Source: Muricea muricata (lineage: Eukaryota; Cnidaria; Anthozoa; Malacalcyonacea; Plexauridae). From it: a DNA stretch of 64,000 nt. Below, piece by piece: positions 21,118 to 64,000 of the stretch (within the stretch, counting starts at the first letter, position 1; each line of letters starts with the position of its first letter). The stretch covers positions 3,858,728 through 3,922,727 of the forward strand of contig OY979717.1 of the NCBI GenBank assembly GCA_963855995.1. The letters are read 5' to 3'. The notes beneath the pieces were generated by a model, which had not been told where the DNA came from, did not search any database, and saw only the letters and a program-made list of their open reading frames with translations. The translations under genes were made by a program, and so were the position numbers.

Positions 21118-21358
21118 TACTGTGGGCATAGAATAAGAATACATAGAAGGGCCACTCGCGTCGGAGCCTTTGAAGTTTTTGAAGCCGCGCATGTCGCATT
21201 ACGCACGTTATTAGCATTTTCTCAGCCAGTCAATTGCATTTTCTGGCCAATAGGAATGCTGAACTGGCTGGTGGCAGCCAGTAAACTGCATAAACATAGG
21301 GTGACATGTTGCACTGCTGAGTGGCCCTTCTATTCATTTCTTATTCTATGCTGTGGGT
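21118..21358. mobile_element. MITE-like inverted repeat, ~240 bp
   Basis: Arms GCATAGAATAAGAATACATA...GAAGGGCCACTC and the reverse complement GAGTGGCCCTTCTAT...TTATTCTATGC. Target duplication not resolved. Confidence 0.6.
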
Positions 21359-21538
21359 GTCTTTGAACTGACGTGTGAGCATCATAAGACCAGCAGGACA
21401 AACAGTATCTAATAGCTAAAACAAACAGTATCTAAACCTACATATGTATACTTATACTTAAGGTAACGTAAAATTTTCATTTTGTCAATACATTTTTCTA
21501 AAAACATGTTTTTTTTTCGAATACCGCCGTGCGCACAT

Positions 21539-21715
21539 CCTCGCGTGCATTAGGATAGTGCGCACATGCTCGCGTGTATCGGGATAGTGCACACACCCTC
21601 GCGTGTATCGGGATAGTGCACACATTCTCGCGTGCATCGGGATAGTGCACACACCCTTGCGTGTGTCGGGATAGTGCGCATACCCTAGCGTGCGCACATC
21701 CTCGCAATGGCATCA
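21539..21715. repeat. 29-bp minisatellite, about 6 units
   Basis: Unit TCGCGTGTATCGGGATAGTG then CACACACCC, with small variants. Rich in CpG, unlike its AT-rich surroundings. The ORFs across it are by-products. Confidence 0.9.
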
Positions 21716-21969
21716 TTTTCCTATATATACCTGCTTGCATACTAATTACTTCCGCCACCAAACGGGGGGGGGGGTAATGCTGCTACCGATAATCAATGCG
21801 CGATTTTGTTTGGGACCGTGGGCGTTTAGCAAAAAAAGCAATACTTTTTACAAAACCAAACCATATAACAAGATTTAGCACATATTACCCTTATACCTCC
21901 CTTTACCACATATTATAATGAATATCGGCTCAAATTAAAATAGATAATTGAACCACGCAAACGCCCAGA

Positions 21970-24900
21970 CAACCCTAGGCAAACTAGTGTACCCTCCTTT
22001 TTATCGCCGCCACTAAGAAGCCATAATTCCAATAAATCAACTGAGCACGTAAACGTGGTTCCGTTATTACTATTAGATAGTTGTTCGAATATGGTTAAAG
22101 CACCCCAATATATCCCCATCCGGAAATACTGTAAAAACACTAATTTAAGGAAGTATAAAAACCCGAACAGCCTTTTTAAAGTCCCACTAAAATCATTTGC
22201 TAAATCAGAGGGGTCTAAATCTGCATACGTTCCAACTTTCCTACTTTCAAATGTAATGTCGCTTGCACCTAAAGTTGATGAAGTGCGGGAGGTTGTCCAA
22301 CAAGAAAACTATGACCTCGTGTGTTTAGTTGAGACTTGGCTGCAAGACCATATTGATGATAATGTAGTACATGTACCAGGATATAACCTAATTCGTAGAG
22401 ACAGGAGCGAACGAATCCATGGTGGAGTATGTATATATGTGAAAGATACCATTCAGTTCTCACGGCTGGACAAATTATCTGATGACTCTTTCGAAGTACT
22501 TTGGATTAGTTTACGCTCAGTTAGATTACCAAGAGAAATTACAAACCTAGTTGTAGCAACTGTGTATCACGCTCCACGTGCAAATGATACAGATATGTTA
22601 AATTACTTGTCCAATTCCTTATCATTAATGGAGTCACGATTTCCTTGCTGTGGATTTTATACTTCTAGGAGACTTTAACAAACTTAACACAACACGTTTA
22701 AGAACTGGTTATGATTTAAAACAACTTGTCAAATTCCCTACTCGAGGAAATAATATTCTTGATATTGTATTGACAAACTTGAGTACATTTTTCGACCAAC
22801 CCACCAAGCGAGCGCCTTTCGGTCTGTCAGACCATATATCTATTGAAATAAACCCTATTGCGCGTAGTAAAATTTGTGAGAACACTGTGGTCGTGAAAGC
22901 GAGAGACTTAAGACCACGCTCCCGACTCGCAATGCGTCAATACCTCGAGCAAGTAGACATGCCTGGTATGTTAGATAGAGTAAAATCTTGTGATGAGAAA
23001 ACCCTTTTATTGGAAACGATTGTCAACACTGGTATGGATTATATTCTTCCGTTACGTAGTAAAAAGAGCAAAGCTAACGATTCACCGTGGATGAATTCGA
23101 CACTATCAAACCTCATTAGAAATCGACATAAAGCACTTAACCAAGGGAATATTGATGAATTTAAACGATTGAGAAACCATGTTAATCGAAAAAAGAAAAG
23201 TTGCCGAGCCAAGTATTATGAGTCTAGTGTTCAACACTTGAAACAATGCAAACCTTCTAATTGGTTGAAAGAAGTAAAGAGGCTCAGTGGTATGGAAGTA
23301 ACTGATAAAAATACTGATAAAATAGTGAAAACTTTACGACCTAATGAAAAATTATCAAGTTCGACAAAGAAAACTCTAGCAAATGAGATCAACAACACCT
23401 TCCTGTCTCCCATGTCCACTTTTGAACCTCTGCGCTTGGTTTACTACCATCGACCAGTCAGTGATAACGTGTGTATTGTGACACCCGCAGAAATCTTTGA
23501 AAAACTAATAAAACTCAACCCAAAAAAAGCATATGGCCCGATGGTATACCGCCTTGGTTACTTAAAGAAAACGCTGATCTTTTTTCTGGCCTGGTAACAG
23601 ATATTCCAAATTGTTCCTATTAAGAATGCCACTTGCCCCCATCATGGAAGAAAGTGGACGTAGTTGCAATCCCCAAAGAGAAGTTGATTCAGGATATTAA
23701 TAAACACTTGCGTCCCATCTCATTAACACCCATTCTGTCAAAACTTGGGGAGGAGTTTGTTGTGAACCTTTTCTTGAAGCCTGCTGTTTTGGAGAAGATC
23801 GACCAAACACAATTTGGGACTGTACCTAACTCTTGCACCACCCACGCACTTATATCTATGTTACACACCTGGTTAAAAATACTGATGGCAATGGCTCAAC
23901 CACCAGAGTTATGTTACTTGATTTCTGTAAGGCGTTTGATCTGATCGACCATAACATTTTAGCCAAAAAGTTATCAACATATAAATAACATTCCCGAAAC
24001 TATTAAGTACTGGATTTTAGATTTCCTAAGTAACCGTAAACAACGAGCAAAATTGGGTAATGACTGTCAGTCAAAATGGAGTAATGTCCACGCAGGCGTA
24101 CCTCCAGGCACTAAGTTAGGCCCCTGGCTATTTGCAATAATGATTGATGACATTAATGTACCTGGGGTGTGGACGATTTCTCGAGATATGTCGATGACTC
24201 CACTATGTCTGAGTCAGTCGCAAAAATGATTCAACCTTAATTACCTCAAAGCCATGTAAACGTATTTGCCGAAAAGTCCAAAGCAAATGGCATGGAACTG
24301 AAGGAAACCAAATGCAAAGAATTAAGAATAAGTTTCTCCACACTCAACAAATCTTTTGACCCTATAATTATCAACAATAAGAACGTTGAAGTGGTAACTG
24401 TTGTAATCTAACGACCCTATCTAACGACCTTAAATGGAATTCCCATATAACCAACACGCGTAAAAAGGTATCGCAACGGCTATATTTCCTTAAACAACTA
24501 AAGCGTGCCGGGTTATCACAAGAAGATTTAATTCAGTTCTATGTGACATGTATTCGCCCTGTTATTGAGTATGCTTGCGATGCATTCCACGACTCATTAC
24601 CGCAATACCTGTCTAATGATCTGGAAAGACTTCAGAAACGCGCTTTTTGCATAATTTTCCCAGAGCTGCATTATCAAGAAGTCTTGGAATCATTTAACAT
24701 TTTGTCACTACATGACCGGAGGGTGAAATTAACTACGAAACTATTTAATGAAATAATGAACAACCCAAATCACAAACTAAAGAGCCTACTTCCATCTGCC
24801 CAAGGAAAAATTGACGGTCCTTTCTTAAGGAAACAGAGATACTTAAATATTCCTGTGTGTAAGACGAATAGATTAAATGACAGTTTTATAATACATAATT

Positions 24901-25105
24901 TGAATAGATATTTGAAATAATAATACGATCAAATTTATAAGCATGATTATCTTGTAAATATATTAATTGAAGTTAAATCTTGTAAATATTATATTTAAAG
25001 ACATTTTAAATAATTCGAAATTCTGTAAGCATAAGTACAATTCAGCTCTTAAGGCTGCAAGGTCTTTTTGTTATAATAAACTATCTATCTATCTATCTCT
25101 ATCTC
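21970..25105 (+). mobile_element. CR1/L2-like non-LTR retrotransposon, decayed
   Basis: ORF2 pieces in order: APE endonuclease (LLSNVMSLAPKVDEV, LVCLVETWL, GGVCIYVK; after a frameshift near 22660 LLGDFN and LSDHISIEI), then RT pieces broken by several frameshifts (LRPISLTPILSK, FGTVPNSCTTHALISML, KAFDLIDHNI, VPPGTKLGPWLF, YVDDSTMS at 24187), then the C-terminal LINE tail ending NLNRYLK before TAA at 24918-24920. The 3' end is a (CTAT)n tract at about 25079-25102, as in CR1/L2-type elements. Inactive. The 5' limit is uncertain. Confidence 0.8.
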
Positions 25106-25235
25106 CCCCTTGAAAAAGAGCAGACCCTCCCTTATCGGCATCCCCGAGTGCCTCCCCTTACCAGCGTCCCCCATTGTTGTATGTTAGCCCAGGGTTTGCA
25201 TAATCGCTGACGCAAATCAATTTTCATTTAAACAG

Positions 25236-52064
<26,829 letters not shown>

Positions 52065-52173
52065 ATAGGGATTAACGGTAACTAAAGTAAAGCGTTTTGG
52101 TTTTATACATATACATGTATATATAAAAAAAGTATACAGTAAAAGCATAATGTACCTTTGATAACGATTTTAA

Positions 52174-52179
52174 AATAAA
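52174..52179 (+). promoter_or_regulatory. polyadenylation signal AATAAA
   Basis: 110 bases after the stop codon of the giant gene. Confidence 0.5.
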
Positions 52180-54134
52180 ATATATGCTGAAAATGCGTAA
52201 AAAATGTGAATGTAAAGCTTTATATTTTTCTGGTCATTTGTGTATTATTGAACATTAAAGGTATTCAGCGTTTATTGAATGAACTATCCGCACTAGATAA
52301 CGACTTTTTAATCATTGCAAAAATCTAAAAATTGAAGATATGTGCTTGTATATGATAATCACCGAGAATGCATGGGCGTCGCTCGAGTCACAGGCTTAGT
52401 TCTCGAATGTCGTCTGCGAGCGGTGATAAACGATGTTTTCTTATTTTCAAAATACCGAAAGGAATTTACTCGAAAGGATGTTTTCTCATTGTCAGTGATG
52501 GTCAATGAGGATTCAAGAAGGGTCCTGAAGGGGGCAAAATGGGAGCTGGGAATTGCCTATTTGCTAAGAAAATGAGATTCCGTGCATTGAGACTGGGATT
52601 TATTGGCGAAGAAGCAATGAAATAGCTACTAGGACTATGGGATTTAGTCAAAATTTGGGCTGGGAAATGGAAATAGGATCCCCCTTTAGCACTCTGTGTA
52701 TGTACCATGATGATGAAGGAAAAGCAGATAGAGACATATCATCTAGCTTCTGACGTTTCTTTGGTATCGGACCAAACCCATGGTTTTTACCAAGGTACAC
52801 TGACGTGTCATCATCATCATATTCCATGTGATCTGTTCCCCGATCTGAAATGTGTCCATTGTGTTCGGATCATACATTGTAAACGACTAGAAGACAAATG
52901 TACGAAACCACTTTCTAAACCGAACAAACAAAACTGGACCGCTGTAAAAAGAGAATTTTGTTTGTCAATTTTATTTTATAATGAAAGAGAAGTGAAATAA
53001 GATTAGAAATATAAAAGTAATGTTCGTAGGAATACAATTCTTTAATTACAACTGTGATTATATTCATAATTGTAATAGAGTTTATCCAATAGTTATCACA
53101 AGTAGGTACTTAAAATTCAAAGTGCAAGTGAAATCATTTTTAAGTACACCAGAATAAATATATATATACTTAATCTATTTACTGTCAGTGAGAACAATAG
53201 CACTAATAGTTATATGTAACTATGTAGATTTTATTTATGTGGTATACCAATGTGTTTGGAGCTTTTACTTTTGAATAATAATAAAAAATTAATCAACCCG
53301 CGTTCACTATGCAAGTTCAGCCTAGTATCTTCATCTGGGGTAATCTGATATCGTGTCTCTTCTGGACAAACGGAGCATAGCGTTGCCACATCAGATTATC
53401 CCCTCCCTCTTTATAAAGAAACTAGACTGCACCCTAGAGTGTAGAAACTACCACCAGAAACTCTATGGTTTCCGGTTGCTATGGGAACGTCAGTGTTAAC
53501 AGGATCCCCCTAAAACTATAATGATTTTACCACTGAGCTTTACAATATCGAGAGGAAGCACTCGCTGCCATCTCTGAAGTTAGAACGCGCGAACTGGTCG
53601 GACCCTGTATATTTCTGTGACTTTCTATTCCTCATATCGTCAGAGTCCCCTCAACCGTCCCCATAATTTCCATAACAGTACTAGTTGCTGCTAGTTATAT
53701 GTGAACCCTATTCCCATTTACGAGCCAAAATTTTGATTACATTCCATTTTCCATCCCGTCACCTTCAACCTAAAATGATAGGGCTTTGTGATTAGACTTT
53801 AAAAGTCATCATTGTTTGTGATTCGTTCTTTAGAGAACCAATTTTTTTAACCAACCACTCACAAAGCTTGTTAGTATAATAGTATAGGTTGGTGGCGACC
53901 CACACGAGTAGATAAGGTCGGTACATTTCCCTCCCATACACAACTGTGTGTCATGAAGTAGTTCTCTTTCTTGGAATGATACTGCTTTTTTAATGTTGGC
54001 GGGCTGCGTTGTGGCTGGGCAATTCAACAATTCAATATGGCGCCAAACATGCTCAATGTAGACCCAAATTTATAGTAAATTTTTGAACACACGTTTTGAA
54101 ATTTGTCCGATATTTATGTTCAAAATTTTTAAAA
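52180..54134. other. intergenic between giant gene and FDX2
   Basis: No gene supported. A small imperfect palindrome (GGGGTAATCTGAT/ATCAGATTATCCCC) lies at 53337-53401. The FDX2 promoter is presumably in the last few hundred bases. Confidence 0.4.
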
Positions 54135-59618
<5,484 letters not shown>

Positions 59619-60370
59619 TTATATACAATATTTTGTCATACCACGATATGAAAGACATGCTGAGAATGGTTTGTAAGATTTCCGCCAAAGTTAAAGAGAG
59701 AATTTCACAAACCTCCCGAGGGTGAGTGACATTTAATCCACCGAGCTGCAGCGCTCATCCCAGGAGTAAAATCATCCATTGTTACACAGGGTTAAAGTAA
59801 GACTAAAATGGCATTCTCGAATGATAACGTCTCGACGTTGCTAGTGTCGGTAGTATATTATCAAGCATACAAAACTACAGGAACTGCACATTCAAGCAGA
59901 AATTCTACCTTTTTTAGGTTAAGGCTTAGGCATTTTAGCTTGTAAAAAATACAGTACATAAATGTTGGATAGGTGTCGTTTAGGTCCTGAAAGACCCTAT
60001 AGTGTTGTGTGTTTAGGGCTGAACTGATCTTTATGTTGAGCTATTGCGTTGTAATGCTGTATAATCTATCACGAGTGACGGTGATAGTCATCGAAATACC
60101 CAAACACCGAGAAGAGAGTTGAAAATACGACGCGCAGCGGAGTATTTTAGACAAGATTCGAGGTGTTTGGATAGCCATTGAAACAGTGTCTCGAGTGTTT
60201 GATGTATCTTCTAAAAGAAAACATAAACTACGGAGTAAATGGTGAAATAAAATCGTAAAAATCTATGCTAATTAAGACGGGAATATCCAAACTTCCTTCA
60301 CGGTTATGATTTGCTTTGTTTTAATTTAATGAATTATTGATGAGTTTTGAGTAAAGTAAAGTACTATATA
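59619..60370. other. FDX2 3' region, no gene
   Basis: Probable 3' UTR and spacer. An AATAAA at 60246-60251 is the first clear polyadenylation hexamer after the FDX2 stop, which would give a long UTR. Confidence 0.4.
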
Positions 60371-61035
60371 CAGGGTGTATAAAAAAAGTAGACAATTTTG
60401 AAACGGCTCTCAACCTCGCGAAGCGGCTTGTAGCATGAAGTTTTTTATTAATATACATTGCTTGCTACTTTCGCTGTAGAATAAATGAAAATATTCTGAA
60501 ATTTAAATGTTTCAAACCCAGGGGTGTGCGTATTTTGAAACACATTAAAAATGGCTTGCGCACGAAATTGAAAGGCTTACAAGTAATTTTGAGTTGGTAG
60601 GTAGAAAATATGTTAGGTGTTTTATTGCTGTGCAAAATTTCAAGAAATTTGATTGAGTTTAAGCTACTCAAAACGTCCTACGAACGTATATTTTTTCTCA
60701 ATAAGAATCGTGTTTCTGAAGAAATGTTTCAATTTTAATTAAATGTCCCTTGGGAGTTGTATGCAAATTAAGTAAATATACATAAATTAAACATGTACAA
60801 AGCTAATTTTGCTAAATGGAAGCTCGCGCGACGTTTTGAACGGCTTACACTCAAGCAAATTTTGTGAAATTTTGTACAGCAATACAACACCCGAAAAATT
60901 TTCTATCTACTAAGTCAAAATTACTAAAGATTTAAGTTTTGTGCGCAAGGCATATTTAAATTGCCGTAAAAGACAGAACCCCCCAGGTATTGAAGTTTTT
61001 TCAGATTTGTCTACTTTTTTTTATACACCCTGTAT
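60371..61035. mobile_element. 665-bp palindromic MITE, Tc1/mariner type
   Basis: Ends CAGGGTGTATAAAAAAAGTA and the mirror TACTTTTTTTTATACACCCTG, flanked by TA on both sides. The two halves pair along most of their length with mismatches (e.g. GGCTTACAAGTAATTTTGAG against its mirror near 60920). The tip and TA target are classic for mariner-like elements. Confidence 0.8.
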
Positions 61036-61671
61036 AGCTGGTCCAGAATATTTTTTAGAATATTTTTCCGATTGAAACGGCTACATATCAGTGTATAAAC
61101 GTAAAAAATACAGTACGTAAGTTCTCGATAGGTGTACCAGGACATCCTGTATAAAGGTCCATGTACAATTACACTGTCGTGACACGATAGTCATTCTAGC
61201 GTATAAACTATAAAACAACAGCTATTCTCGTGCGCTTCACGAGAAAAGCACTTTGTATTTATTTTTCTATCAATTTGCTGGTTATGTAAGGGGAAATTAC
61301 GTTCATTGCATGGTATTCCAGAATAATTCCATAATGTAGATAAATTATTTAAATATGTGGATGTGAATATAAAGTTTAATTAAATCAGATTTTAATATTG
61401 TTCCAATTGTATATAATGCTTTGACAGACTCTTCCCAACTGAGATAATAGAAGTTTTTATTTTTTCAAGTTAATGCATGTGTGCATATTTTTGTTTGCCG
61501 TCTATATTGCAAAAGTACTAACCAGTTCTTTAATTCGTTCTTTTGCAAAAACGTGCTTAGTTTTCTCGCACATGTGCACATAAATTATATAATATTCATT
61601 TGTTTCTGCATGAATATGAAACGCTCTTACGGGCTTGATTTAGTGGTAGTTCATAAAATAAGGATGTTCCG

Positions 61672-61836
61672 AGGCTACGTGCACACAAATCATTTCGTTT
61701 CCGAGCGTTTTTACAACAGTCAAAATGAAAACGATATGGACGATAAAACTTCTCATCGCATGAAGTTTCCAGTTTGAGCGTCTTGAAATAATTCGGAATG
61801 AAAACGCACGGTAACGACACCATGTGCACGTAGCCT
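61672..61836. mobile_element. 165-bp MITE-like inverted repeat
   Basis: AGGCTACGTGCACA and the mirror TGTGCACGTAGCCT bound an AT/CG-mixed core. Target duplication not found. Confidence 0.5.
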
Positions 61837-62304
61837 TACAAGTTGTGTACTAACAAGGACAGTGTTTTGACGAGCTAGGAGTGGACTGGTACGCACAAAA
61901 TCTACCGGGAAGTCCGAATGTGGATATATTGAAATATCTTAATTGATCTGAGTGTATGGTTGAGTGTTTTGATATTCCTCAGTTTTTTAACAAGTAACCT
62001 CATACCGCGTGTTGTTTGGGTGAAGTGTCCCAAATGAGTCACTCAGTATTTGTCTAAATTATTTAGCAGTTGAGATCTGGTTTAACGATTTGCCCACAAC
62101 ATTTCACATTTGTGGATTTTGATCAATATTATAAGTAATGTTCTCTGTCAAAAGCTTTAGACTATCTCTCAGGAGCGCCAAACTGATATAAAGGGAAGTT
62201 AGTGCATTGGGAAATTAGCCGGTATACTTGCTAGCCAGTCCGCCCTGGGTTTTGACAAGAAATAGCGTTATAGTATATGTGTATAATGAAAAATATTTAC
62301 GACT

Positions 62305-63135
62305 TTATGTTTGTCCTTCAATAGCAGCCAGCAATTTTGGTTTCCATAATGCTTTAAGTATTGTAGTAGGTTCATCTTCTTCTGTCTCCCCTTGTATTTG
62401 ATCTTCTTGTACATTATATTCTCCCGTCTGTTCACATCCAATGTCGAACAAGTATTTCCCCTTGCCTTTCATACAGTTGTCTGCAAACTGACCCGAGTAG
62501 CGGTGATTAGCATGAATTAACTCGCCAGCACCTTCACAACGACCTTTTGTCCAGGTACCCTGGTAGCGAGACCCCGTCACATGGAATGTGTAAACACCTA
62601 AAGTTAAAATTGATTCGATATAACGAAATCCGCCAAAAATAGACTGGAAATTTATTAATGATCACTAAACGTTTCTAAGACTTTATTAAGAATCATCTAG
62701 AAAATCCCAGTTCCGTCACACATGCAAATACCATGATGCAAGTATACCGAGTTCTTGCAAATGATGTGCCATTTGCATGTAACTGACTCCATAAAAAAGG
62801 TTACTGAACTGTATCACTAATTGTGAATGGAAATTTGAAACTGAGTTTTAATGATCCAGATTTGTGTGACTTTGTGATTTTTTTCCCATCTAAAATGGCG
62901 CACCGGTTTTGATGTCACAACATGAATACGTCATGTACCTTGACCGTGTCTTTTATTCTCATACCAGTCTCCTTCATAGATGTCACCATTAACGTAATGA
63001 TATGTTCCAAAGCCTTGCTTTTCGTCATTCACCCAGTTACCAACGTACTTTGAACCATCAGGATAAACAAAGGTGCCATAACCATTCTTTTTTCCTTTTG
63101 TGTAACTACCTACATATCTTGCACCGTTTCTGAAT
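62305..63135 (-). CDS. RSPH1: radial spoke head 1, last two exons
   Basis: Minus exons 63135-62939 and 62597-62305 join in phase 1. The first holds MORN repeats (RNGARYVGSYTKGKKNGYG, YPDGSKYVGNWVNDEKQG, YVNGDIYEGDWYENKRHGQG). The second holds TGSRYQGTWTKGRCEGAGEL, IHANHRYSGQFADN, the family-specific FDIGCEQTGEYNV, an acidic tail (GETEEDEPTT) and the ending ALWKPKL, close to the human C-terminus. RSPH1 is a scaffold of radial spokes in motile cilia. The exon before 63135 (split codon, 2 nt) lies outside the window. The gene is convergent with FDX2. Confidence 0.9.
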
Positions 63136-63629
63136 CTAGAAAATATATCGAGTCGAAACATTAAACCGATTGATGTTTGATATATAAGAGACGTTGCGTC
63201 TTAGAAACTGGGAGTGATGTAGCTATCTTAACAATTTTGTCCCGCTACATAAATTTTAAATTATTACAATTATTCATTTCTTTAGAAATTGGTTGTTTTC
63301 ACAGTCACTGAACATGATATGTCTATAGCTTAGGATGGGCTTTAGCCCCCTGTTTTTGGGCGCCAAGACGTGTGTGGTACCGAAAATTATGTTTTTTTTT
63401 ATGTACAAAATATTCTCCGCTATCGTTCTTGTAATCAAAGTTGATAAAAGTTCCTATTATTTTAGGCACCAATTATAACAAAATGTCTTGTGTCAAAACC
63501 TTTCAAATTGTACTGTTATACCTGTATAAATCAGTTCAGTTGAACTCTAAGGCTAAGCTCATCTAAACTAGAGTTCAATTGATCTGATATATGACAGCGC
63601 ATTTATCTCTCAGATGGGTGGTATATCCA
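63136..63629. other. RSPH1 intron sequence
   Basis: No further MORN exon is visible. A near-perfect short inverted repeat (CAGTTGAACTCTA/TAGAGTTCAATTG) lies at 63536-63582. Confidence 0.4.
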
Positions 63630-63910
63630 TATATTCGTGATCTGCCCGACGAATTTCTGGTAATAATTCCGTGTTCTCATATAAATCTTAATCCAAGCCC
63701 TAACCCAAACCCTAGTCCTAACCAGCGTTTTATTTGTCATGTTTTAACTTTGATGGATTGAAGATTTGATTAGATTTAGAGCTTGGATTAAAATTTAATT
63801 TCGCGTACTGAGAACATGGAATTATTACCGAATTTCTTTTGAAAGCAACTCTGTTATAACAACTTATTTCAAAAGAAATTCGCCCGGCAGAACACGAGTA
63901 TACGAATATT
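63630..63910. mobile_element. MITE-like inverted repeat with telomere-like core
   Basis: ATATATTCGTGATCTGCCCG at the left pairs with CGGCAGAACACGAGTATACG at the right; GAATTTC and AATAATTCC words also mirror. The core holds CCCTAACCCAAACCCTAG. Confidence 0.5.
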
Positions 63911-63937
63911 CACACACTTCGAATATAAACGCTCTAG

Positions 63938-64000
63938 TCAGGGCTGTCGCTAGAGCGTTAATTGGGGGGTTGAATATTCATATTTTTGTGTTATACCCGA
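63938..64000. mobile_element. MITE related to 4995-5149, cut by window end
   Basis: CAGGGCTGTCGCTAGAGCGT then AATTGGGGGGTTGAATATTC parallels CAGTGGCGTAGCCAGCGTCG then AATTGGAGGGGCGAATATTC. Confidence 0.55.

Noticed and set aside
21485-21761. Minus ORFs with repeated CALSRYTRG / CVHYPD
   Set aside because: Translation of the 29-bp minisatellite.
52707-53000. 97-codon plus ORF rich in Cys and His (TCHHHHIPCDLF...)
   Set aside because: No ordered zinc-ligand spacing, no splice or start support, no family recognised. Kept only as a possibility.

Overview
This is a eukaryotic window: AT-rich, intron-bearing, and packed with transposable-element debris. The best guess is a non-bilaterian animal, most likely a cnidarian. 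Supporting this are galaxin-like double-cysteine repeats, a small TLDc protein, Penelope-like, CR1/L2-like, piggyBac and FLYWCH-MULE elements and many MITEs, next to conserved metazoan genes (FDX2, RSPH1). The species cannot be fixed from sequence alone. All identifications are by reading, not by search.

Layout. 1-2.1 kb: nothing recognised. 2.1-4.3 kb (+): a three-exon gene for a ~185-residue TLDc-domain protein with a predicted signal peptide. 5.2-10.6 kb: a diverged tandem duplication of the locus, with two copies of an 85-residue first exon (MGNKIS start) plus MITEs and a Penelope fragment. 10.8-13.3 kb: diverged tandem repeats, an AT satellite and galaxin-like repeat fragments. 13.38-20.65 kb: a nested inverted-repeat composite carrying two opposed, decayed RecQ-type helicase genes and three short zinc-finger-type ORFs, followed by a RING-like ORF. 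22.0-25.1 kb: a decayed CR1/L2-like LINE.

25.2-52.1 kb (+): the main gene. I assembled 16 exons by splice sites and phase. They give a continuous frame of 2,897 codons plus stop for an unrecognised, low-complexity, acidic repeat protein. It contains ~70-aa repeats, a coiled coil, eight ~52-aa repeats in one exon, and four consecutive duplicated exons that are all phase 2-2. Its introns host a two-exon piggyBac transposon, a MULE with a LINE inside it, and a 1.7 kb fold-back element with paired zinc-ribbon exons.

54.1-59.6 kb (+): FDX2, mitochondrial [2Fe-2S] ferredoxin, six exons, with a 21-bp minisatellite touching an acceptor site. 60.4-61.0 kb: a mariner-type palindromic MITE. 62.3-63.1 kb (-): the last two exons of RSPH1, a ciliary radial-spoke MORN-repeat protein that converges on FDX2.

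There is no operon logic here; the genes are independent. The most interesting structures are the giant repeat-exon gene, the RecQ/zinc-finger inverted-repeat composite, and two elements whose tips start GGT(A/G)(C/G)CC and whose terminal repeats are built from short tandem repeats, with 8-9 bp target duplications.
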